From Rhodospirillaceae bacterium (GTDB taxonomy: Bacteria; Pseudomonadota; Alphaproteobacteria; Rhodospirillales; Magnetovibrionaceae): a DNA stretch of 10,545 nt. The stretch's first letter is position 1; each line of letters starts with the position of its first letter. Made by a program: the position numbers and the translations under genes. Positions 6,162 through 10,545 of the stretch are shown here, in pieces. The DNA lies in assembly GCA_029881835.1 (NCBI GenBank), contig JAOULV010000029.1:1-10545 (forward strand), read 5' to 3'. The notes under the pieces are model-generated. The model was not told the DNA's origin and searched no databases. It was given only the letters and a program-made list of their open reading frames with translations.

Positions 6162-6830
6162 ATGCGAAAACTTTATCATCTCTGGCTAGATCCGTTTTCC
6201 CGCAAGGTACGCCTTGTTCTGGGGGAAAAGGGCATGGATTTCGAACCCATAATCGAAAAAGTATGGGAACGGCGCGAAGGATTTTTACGCCTTAATCCGG
6301 CGGGCGAAGTTCCGGTGCTGGTCGAAGATAACGGAACCACGGTTTCCGGCGCCAGCGCCATTTCTGAATATTTGGACGAAATTCATCCCAACCCACCATT
6401 GCTGGGTGCCACCCCGCTAGAGCGCGCCGAGGTCAGGCGGCTTTGCCATTGGTTTGATTCGAAATTTAACAATGAAGTAACCGCAAACTTGATTGAAGAA
6501 AAAATTACTAAACGCTTTCTTGGTCTTGGCGCACCGGATTCAAAAGCAATTCGTGCGGGGCTTTCTAACATCAAACATCATTTAGATTACGTAACCTACC
6601 TAATTGAACGACGCGACTGGTTAGCCGGCGAACGCATATCGCTGGCCGACCTTAGCGCAGGCGCACATATTTCAAGCGTTGATTATTTGGGTGATGTTCC
6701 GTGGGATAAATACCCGGTCGCAAAAGATTGGTACGTGCGGATTAAATCACGCCCCGGTTTTCGCCAGCTTTTGCACGACATGATACCCGGCGTGCCACCA
6801 CCAAAACATTATTCGGATTTGGATTTTTAA
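6162..6830 (+). CDS. fzlA: FzlA-like glutathione-S-transferase-family protein, FtsZ-interacting division factor
   Basis: This 222-residue protein has a GST fold: a thioredoxin-like N-terminal domain (about 1-75, with KVRLVLGEKGMDFE, WERREGFLRLNPAGEVPVLVE and the cis-Pro strand at VPV) and a helical C-terminal domain (about 85-205, with WLAGERISLADLSAGAHIS). Details specific to FzlA are the early W35-E-R-R, HWFDSKFNNEVT, DYLGDVPWDKYPVAKDWY-type sequence, KSRPGFRQLL, and the extended tail ending PPPKHYSDLDF. In Caulobacter, FzlA binds FtsZ filaments, makes them curve, and is needed for constriction and septal wall synthesis; its C-terminal tail is important. That this protein does the same is inferred from similarity. 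An ordinary GST cannot be fully excluded. It is divergent from msrP and ends tail to tail with the next gene, the two stop codons overlapping in TTAA. Confidence 0.8.
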   Translation: MRKLYHLWLDPFSRKVRLVLGEKGMDFEPIIEKVWERREGFLRLNPAGEVPVLVEDNGTTVSGASAISEYLDEIHPNPPLLGATPLERAEVRRLCHWFDSKFNNEVTANLIEEKITKRFLGLGAPDSKAIRAGLSNIKHHLDYVTYLIERRDWLAGERISLADLSAGAHISSVDYLGDVPWDKYPVAKDWYVRIKSRPGFRQLLHDMIPGVPPPKHYSDLDF

Positions 6831-7345
6831 ATCTCGTTCTTATAACGCGCCAACACTTCATCAAGTGAAATATTTTTGCCGTTATCAACGCAACCCGCGC
6901 ACCATTCGCTGTGTACGGTTTTAACGCCGCGTTCTTGCCTGCGCCTGACAATACCGGTGGAAATTTCAATGAAGCCGAACATTTTTTGTGATTTTGGATC
7001 ATCAATAACTTTAATGAAATGTCCCGCAGCATTTTCAAATGCGTGTCCGGGGGCGGGCGGTTCACCGCTGGTGGCGCCACCTAATTCAAAACTTGCAATA
7101 AGACCGGTATCAAAAACCACATCTTCAGGGTCAAGATAAACCATGCCTAAATCTGTTTCAGTGCGGGGAAAAATTTGCACCGCATAGTGATGAATGTATT
7201 CTTTGCCTATGCGTTCGGTTTTTATAAATGCCGCAATATCATTATCAGCTTTTAAAATAACCACATTTCCGGGCGTTACGTTCATTGCTTCACGCATGCC
7301 CGGTTTGGCGGCAGTTACAGCATTTTCATTATTTGTTTCGTTCAT
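6827..7345 (-). CDS. Uncharacterised protein with a C-terminal C-x2-C
   Basis: I do not recognise this 172-residue protein. It is hydrophilic, with no signal peptide or membrane helix. The first 20 residues are low-complexity and probably disordered. A probably beta-rich middle follows (VTPGNVVILKADNDIAAFIKTE and YAVQIFPRTETDLGMVYLDP), then a Gly/Pro loop (89-100), then MFGFIEISTGIVRRRQ. Near the end is H145-S-E-W-C149-A-G-C152, a possible metal or redox site. The ATG at 7345 has no clear Shine-Dalgarno; the next Met (residue 17) has none either, so the first is kept. A good promoter lies just upstream at 7386-7414. The stop codon is formed from the same TTAA as the fzlA stop. Unbroken reading frame and a promoter support a real gene; function is unknown. 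Confidence 0.75.
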   Translation of the reverse strand: MNETNNENAVTAAKPGMREAMNVTPGNVVILKADNDIAAFIKTERIGKEYIHHYAVQIFPRTETDLGMVYLDPEDVVFDTGLIASFELGGATSGEPPAPGHAFENAAGHFIKVIDDPKSQKMFGFIEISTGIVRRRQERGVKTVHSEWCAGCVDNGKNISLDEVLARYKNEI

Positions 7346-7385
7346 ATTGTTTTATTTACCAATCTTTTTTAACCGCATATGGCGA

Positions 7386-7414
7386 AATATAGGCACCCTT
7401 GGCAATATTTCCAA
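7386..7414 (-). promoter_or_regulatory. Probable sigma-70-type promoter for the 172-residue protein gene
   Basis: On the minus strand, TTGGAA (7414-7409) and TATATT (7391-7386) are exactly 17 bases apart. The expected start site is near 7379, leaving a leader of about 34 bases before the ATG at 7345. This gives the gene its own promoter even though the TPR gene lies upstream on the same strand. A small inverted repeat, CTTGG/CCAAG (7398-7402 and 7411-7415, 8-base loop), overlaps the -35. It could be an operator, or a weak terminator for the TPR gene, but it has no T-run. Confidence 0.5.
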
Positions 7415-7437
7415 GCGGCTATAAATAAAATTGTGAT

Positions 7438-8205
7438 CTATTGTTTTGCAACGTCTAGCAATTCAATGTTTGCTTGCGCCGCACGTGCGGCCTTGCTGGC
7501 GGGCCATGCGGAAATAATAGCTAGCCATTTTTGTCTAGCCCCGGCGTTATCGCCCTGAATTCGCAATATATTACCAAGCTCCAACAGGGCATCTGGATGG
7601 GTCGGCATAATGCTAAGCGCGCGCTTGGCGTCTTCTTCGGCCAAATCCAAAATATCAAGCTGGCGCCAGGCACTGGCTCTAAATGCCAAGGCATCGGCGT
7701 CATAGGGCGCAATTGCGATGGCCTGACCCAAATCATCGGTTGCTTCCCAGAACGCGCCCATGGCGGCAAAAACCTGCGCGCGAATTACCAATGGTTCGGC
7801 GTCTTCGGCGCTCATTCTTATGGCAGTATCTATTGCTTTCAACGCCGTTTGTGTGTCACCGAATAGCAGCCATGCCTCGGCACTGCGTGCCAGAATTTTT
7901 GCCTTGAACTCAGCTGATGAATTTAGCTCATCGGCCAGCTTGGCAAACCCTTGGGCCGCCTCGCTAAATCTGCCCATTCCCATTAATGCGGCCAAGGCGC
8001 AATATCTGGCGGGGTGACCGCCGCCCAAGCTTTCCCAGCGGGTTGCCTCGTCAAATGCGCCTTTTGGGTTATTTGCCGCCATATCCAAACATGCGTGATA
8101 ATGCCCCTCATCGCTGCTGGGGGTGGTATTTTCCCCGCCAAGCACTTGAATAGGCATTATAAAAACCATAAACAACAAGGACAAATTTCTGATAGCGTTT
8201 ATCAT
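7438..8205 (-). CDS. Exported tetratricopeptide-repeat (TPR) protein
   Basis: With the start at 8205 the protein has 255 residues. It opens with a Sec-type signal (MINAIRNLSLLFMVFIMPIQ, then VLGG; cleavage near residues 23-25), so it is probably periplasmic. The rest is helical repeats. At least four TPR units can be seen (about 104-133, 137-167, 171-201, 205-235), with typical residues such as AEAWLLFGDTQTALKAIDTAI, LGQAIAIAPYDADALAFRA, AKRALSIMPTHPDALLELGN and AGARQKWLAIISAWP. A more degenerate unit lies around 67-93. TPR arrays bind other proteins; the partner is not visible. An ATG at 8265 would add 20 residues in front of the signal and is less likely. No lipobox cysteine is seen. The gene is divergent from the SDR gene at 8283. 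Confidence 0.85.
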   Translation of the reverse strand: MINAIRNLSLLFMVFIMPIQVLGGENTTPSSDEGHYHACLDMAANNPKGAFDEATRWESLGGGHPARYCALAALMGMGRFSEAAQGFAKLADELNSSAEFKAKILARSAEAWLLFGDTQTALKAIDTAIRMSAEDAEPLVIRAQVFAAMGAFWEATDDLGQAIAIAPYDADALAFRASAWRQLDILDLAEEDAKRALSIMPTHPDALLELGNILRIQGDNAGARQKWLAIISAWPASKAARAAQANIELLDVAKQ

Positions 8206-8209
8206 GGTA

Positions 8210-8214
8210 CCCCT
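8210..8214 (-). promoter_or_regulatory. Ribosome-binding site that fixes the TPR gene start
   Basis: AGGGG on the minus strand lies four bases before the ATG at 8205-8203. The upstream alternatives at 8265 and 8238 have no comparable site. Starting at 8205 also puts the hydrophobic signal sequence at the very N-terminus. Confidence 0.6.
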
Positions 8215-8227
8215 GATTAGGCTGTCC

Positions 8228-8255
8228 GTTACAGTCATTGAACTAACACTATAAC
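8228..8255 (+). promoter_or_regulatory. Possible promoter of the SDR gene
   Basis: GTTACA (8228-8233) and TATAAC (8250-8255) are 16 bases apart, with an expected start site near 8262 and a leader of about 20 bases. The spacing is slightly short and each box has mismatches, so the call is tentative. The region also lies upstream of the divergent TPR gene. Confidence 0.35.
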
Positions 8256-8270
8256 TCAACACCATCTATC

Positions 8271-8274
8271 AAGG
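8271..8274 (+). promoter_or_regulatory. Ribosome-binding site supporting the TTG start at 8283
   Basis: AAGG lies eight bases before a TTG at 8283. No ATG or GTG is in frame between the upstream stop (TAA at 8244-8246) and this TTG. The next in-frame ATG (codon 18) would cut through the nucleotide-binding motif, so TTG is the likely start codon. Confidence 0.6.
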
Positions 8275-8282
8275 CCCAAAAA

Positions 8283-9173
8283 TTGAACGATAAATCACCC
8301 CATTTATTTTGCTTTGGTCTCGGTTACAGTGCCATGGCCCTGGCGGGCCGGCTTTTTGATGAAGGTTGGCGCATTTCCGGCACCCATAGGGCTGGCGAAA
8401 AAGAAGATGGCAGTGATAACAGCGGGTTTGTTTCTTATTCCTTTGCTCGCGACTATCCTTTGGATGATTTTGATTTTTTATTCGATAGCGTGACCCATAT
8501 CCTTATTTCAATACCGCCCGATGCAGCCGGCGACCCGGTGCTTGATATTCATGGGCCCGATATCGCGCGCCACCGCGAACATATAAAATGGATAGGCTAT
8601 CTTTCCACCGTTGGGGTTTATGGTAACACCAAGGGCCGGATGGTGGATGAAAATGCACCGTTGCTGCCAACCCAAGAACGCTCGCGCTTTCGCGCGCTGG
8701 CTGAAAACCGTTGGCAAAATCTTGGGGCGTTCAATAATTTACCAATCCATGTCTTTCGTTTGGCCGGCATTTATGGCCCCGGACGAAGCATGTTTGATAA
8801 AATAAGAGATGCCAAAGCAAAAAATATAATTAAACCCGGTCACAAGTTTTCCCGTATTCATGTGGATGATATTGCCAATGTGCTTATGGCCTCAATTAAC
8901 AAACCAACGCCCGGGGCAATTTATAATGTCTGTGACGATGAACCGGCCGAACCGTCAGAGGTAACAAAAGCGGCATCTGAAATTATGCGTTTTCCCGCCC
9001 CGCCGGAAATATCGTTTGAAGATGCTTACCGCGATATGAGCGACATGAACAAAACTTTCTGGGCCGACAACAGGCTTGTCAGCAATCAGCGCATCAAAGA
9101 AGAGTTGGAAATTACCTTAAAATATCCAACCTACCGTGAAGGTTTAAAAGCAATATTTGAAGCGGGCGGTTGA
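8283..9173 (+). CDS. NAD(P)-dependent extended SDR protein, YeeZ-like
   Basis: This 296-residue protein has a Rossmann fold of the atypical extended short-chain dehydrogenase/reductase group. The dinucleotide loop is G12-L-G14-Y-S-A in FCFGLGYSAMALAGRL, followed by GWRISGTHR, typical of the YeeZ-like proteins. The Y113-x3-K117 pair sits in YLSTVGVYGNTKGRMVDE, the usual place of the active-site tyrosine and lysine. Later motifs are FRLAGIYGPGRS and the cofactor/substrate-domain FSRIHVDDIANVL and GAIYNVCDDEP. The substrate of this group is not established, so no reaction is claimed. The start is TTG. It converges on the carbonic anhydrase gene with 13 bases between the stops. My recollection is that such genes often sit near fzlA in other alphaproteobacteria; here two minus-strand genes lie between them. 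Confidence 0.88.
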   Translation: MNDKSPHLFCFGLGYSAMALAGRLFDEGWRISGTHRAGEKEDGSDNSGFVSYSFARDYPLDDFDFLFDSVTHILISIPPDAAGDPVLDIHGPDIARHREHIKWIGYLSTVGVYGNTKGRMVDENAPLLPTQERSRFRALAENRWQNLGAFNNLPIHVFRLAGIYGPGRSMFDKIRDAKAKNIIKPGHKFSRIHVDDIANVLMASINKPTPGAIYNVCDDEPAEPSEVTKAASEIMRFPAPPEISFEDAYRDMSDMNKTFWADNRLVSNQRIKEELEITLKYPTYREGLKAIFEAGG

Positions 9174-9186
9174 TAGCCCCAATGGA

Positions 9187-9822
9187 TTAGACAACTTTTT
9201 TAAACGATTTTTCTTCTGGATCATAGGAAAGCAATGTTCCTTCAACAATATCCAGATACCAACCGTGTAATGTTAGGCGACCATCTTTGACTCGCTCGGC
9301 AATAAACGGAAACGTCATCAGGTTTTCAAGCGACACCAGCACCGAATTTTTTTCACAGCATCTGGCCTCAGTTTCACCACTAGCATCGGGCATTTCTTTT
9401 TTGGTGCGCCGGTAAGCTTCGGCTGCGATGTTGGCCCATGGCCCAACAAAATGCCACGGCATATGTTCGCCTTTTTGTTCTTTTATCATCGCACCAATGC
9501 CCGCGCAGTGAGCGTGACCAAAAATAATTATGTGCTCAACCCCAACGCCGCATACCGCAAATTCCAATGCCGCACTGGTACCGTGGTGGGAGTGGTCGCT
9601 TACAAACGGTGGAACAAGGTTAGCAACGTTACGGATGGAAAAAATATCACCTGGCTCTGCTTGCAATACGATTGCCGGATCAACCCTGGAATCCGAACAG
9701 GCCACAACCGCAATATTGGGGTTTTGCCCATCGCGAACCAATTTTTGATAAAGCGGTTTGTTCTTTTCAAAATATTGGCTACGAAAAGAATTAAATCCAA
9801 GTATCATGCGGTCGATGCTCAT
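9187..9822 (-). CDS. Beta-class carbonic anhydrase
   Basis: This 211-residue enzyme interconverts CO2 and bicarbonate in the cytoplasm, supplying bicarbonate to carboxylases and helping pH balance. The zinc ligands are C42 and D44 in ACSDSRVDP, and H103 and C106 in GHAHCAGIGAM. D44 and R46 form the usual Asp-Arg pair. GDIFSIRNVANLVPP and HHGTSAALEFAVCGVGVEHIIIFG are strong family marks. The length is normal for bacterial beta enzymes (about 210-220). The ATG at 9822 overlaps the stop of the upstream hydrolase gene as ATGA, so the two are translationally coupled. It converges on the SDR gene. The symbol can or cynT could be used, but the sequence does not decide between them. Confidence 0.96.
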   Translation of the reverse strand: MSIDRMILGFNSFRSQYFEKNKPLYQKLVRDGQNPNIAVVACSDSRVDPAIVLQAEPGDIFSIRNVANLVPPFVSDHSHHGTSAALEFAVCGVGVEHIIIFGHAHCAGIGAMIKEQKGEHMPWHFVGPWANIAAEAYRRTKKEMPDASGETEARCCEKNSVLVSLENLMTFPFIAERVKDGRLTLHGWYLDIVEGTLLSYDPEEKSFKKVV

Positions 9823-10545
9823 GCGGTTTCCTCAATTGTTTTTAACAAACCATCAAGCGTGGCTGTCATGCGGATAAGGTCGGATGCTCCTGATAAGCGG
9901 TGATCACCATTTTTTATAAACTGTATTTCGACATTATCGGAAATTATTTTTTCCTGAATACGTAGCGCCGTTTGCCATGGCACGTCCGCGTCTTTCATTC
10001 CCTGTATCAACCTTAGCGGAACCGAGATATTTATCGGACCTTGTAATAAAAGATTATTTCTTCCGTCATCAATAAGTGCTTTGGTTATAATATATGGGTC
10101 ATTTGGATCGTAACAGTTTTCAATTTCAATTCGCCCATTTTTTTCAATTTCTGACTTGTGGGCATCGCTCAATTCGCGTTCCATCATGTCTTGGGTAAAA
10201 TCCGGTGCGCCCGCCAATCCCATTAAACCTTTTATCCGTGAACCTATTTTAAGGGCGGCTAACATCATTAACCAGCCACCCATGGATGACCCCACCAATA
10301 CAACCGGGCCCTTGGTTAAATTTTCAATCGCAAAAACCGCGTCCCGTGCCCAGTTGCTTATTGTTCCGTCTTCAAACCTGCCCGATGATTGCCCGTGGCC
10401 GGTATAATCAAAACGCAGAAACTGCCTGCCTTGGGCCATGCACCAGCTTTCCAGCGCCACGGCTTTGCTCCCGTTCATGTCAGAGCGAAAACCGCCCAAA
10501 AAAACCACCCCGGTGGGTTTTTGTTCACTTCTTGCGGGGGTCTGG
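9819..10545 (-). CDS. ABHD10-like alpha/beta hydrolase, N-terminus missing at right edge
   Basis: The reading frame is open to the window end, so the gene is partial at its 5' side; about 242 codons are present. An internal GTG at 10508 is not the real start, because conserved-looking sequence (TGVVFLGGFRSDMNGSKA) spans it. The nucleophile is in LVGSSMGGWLMM (G-x-S-x-G). The acid is probably the Asp in GMKDADVPW and the base the His in NGDHRLSG. FDYTGHGQSSGRFEDGTISNWARDA is the loop region after strand 4. This order and the phrases SSMGGWLM, RLIQGMKDADVPW and GDHRLS recall human mitochondrial ABHD10, a thioesterase that removes acyl groups from cysteines, and its alphaproteobacterial relatives. 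The substrate here is unknown. It overlaps the carbonic anhydrase gene by four bases (ATGA). Confidence 0.88.
   Translation of the reverse strand, partial: QTPARSEQKPTGVVFLGGFRSDMNGSKAVALESWCMAQGRQFLRFDYTGHGQSSGRFEDGTISNWARDAVFAIENLTKGPVVLVGSSMGGWLMMLAALKIGSRIKGLMGLAGAPDFTQDMMERELSDAHKSEIEKNGRIEIENCYDPNDPYIITKALIDDGRNNLLLQGPINISVPLRLIQGMKDADVPWQTALRIQEKIISDNVEIQFIKNGDHRLSGASDLIRMTATLDGLLKTIEETA

Noticed and set aside
6162..6830. Calling the gene a generic detoxifying glutathione S-transferase
   Set aside because: The KVRLVLGEK start, WERR segment and PPPKHYSDLDF tail fit FzlA better than a typical catalytic GST, though this rests on recognition and not on a search.
7398..7415. Intrinsic terminator for the TPR gene
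   Set aside because: The CTTGG/CCAAG stem is only five pairs, has an eight-base loop, and no T-run follows on the minus strand. It overlaps a better-supported promoter.
8206..8265. Earlier ATG start (8265) for the TPR protein
   Set aside because: It would bury the signal sequence behind 20 extra residues and has no ribosome-binding site as good as the AGGGG before 8205.
9451..9903. 150-codon plus-strand open frame opposite the carbonic anhydrase and hydrolase genes
   Set aside because: The minus-strand genes carry complete catalytic motifs; this frame shows no family features and is a shadow.
1..10545. CRISPR arrays, tRNA or rRNA genes, insertion sequences or prophage genes
   Set aside because: No regularly spaced repeats, cloverleaf-like or rRNA-like segments, transposase motifs or phage proteins were seen on either strand.

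Overview
The window looks like chromosomal core and near-core sequence from an alphaproteobacterium with moderate GC content (not measured). The best lineage markers are a glutathione-S-transferase-fold protein that matches FzlA, the FtsZ-binding division factor of alphaproteobacteria, and a 60-residue CHCC zinc-finger protein of the NDUFS6-like type common in that class. I see no insertion sequences, phage genes, CRISPR arrays, tRNAs or rRNAs. No stretch longer than about 180 bases lacks a gene.

Layout, left to right. (1) At 1-114 (minus) is the N-terminus of a protein that reads like an ABC transporter ATPase and runs off the left edge. (2) A divergent promoter region at 115-294 is followed by a plus-strand run: the CHCC zinc-finger gene, polA (DNA polymerase I with all three domains intact), and two small tandem paralogues at 3466-3855 and 3977-4408. 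(3) These meet, one base apart, a minus-strand msrP-msrQ pair (periplasmic methionine sulfoxide reductase and its heme membrane partner). (4) A 163-base divergent spacer with nested inverted repeats separates msrP from fzlA. (5) fzlA ends tail to tail, sharing a TTAA, against an unrecognised minus-strand gene (172 aa). That gene is preceded by an exported TPR protein gene on the same strand. (6) Divergent from the TPR gene is a plus-strand extended-SDR gene of the YeeZ-like type. It converges on a minus-strand pair: a beta-carbonic anhydrase and, upstream of it and overlapping by ATGA, an ABHD10-like alpha/beta hydrolase that runs off the right edge.

Most genes are unrelated housekeeping or stress functions packed tightly. 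The clear functional units are msrP-msrQ (repair of oxidised methionine in envelope proteins, with electrons from the membrane) and the translationally coupled hydrolase-carbonic anhydrase pair.

The least explained part is the tandem paralogue pair at 3466-4408. Each protein is built from two copies of a roughly 45-residue module with the pattern S-x11-C-x7-P, so the locus carries four copies of a module I cannot assign to a named family. It is the strongest candidate here for undescribed biology. The 172-residue protein with a C-terminal C-x2-C is the second.
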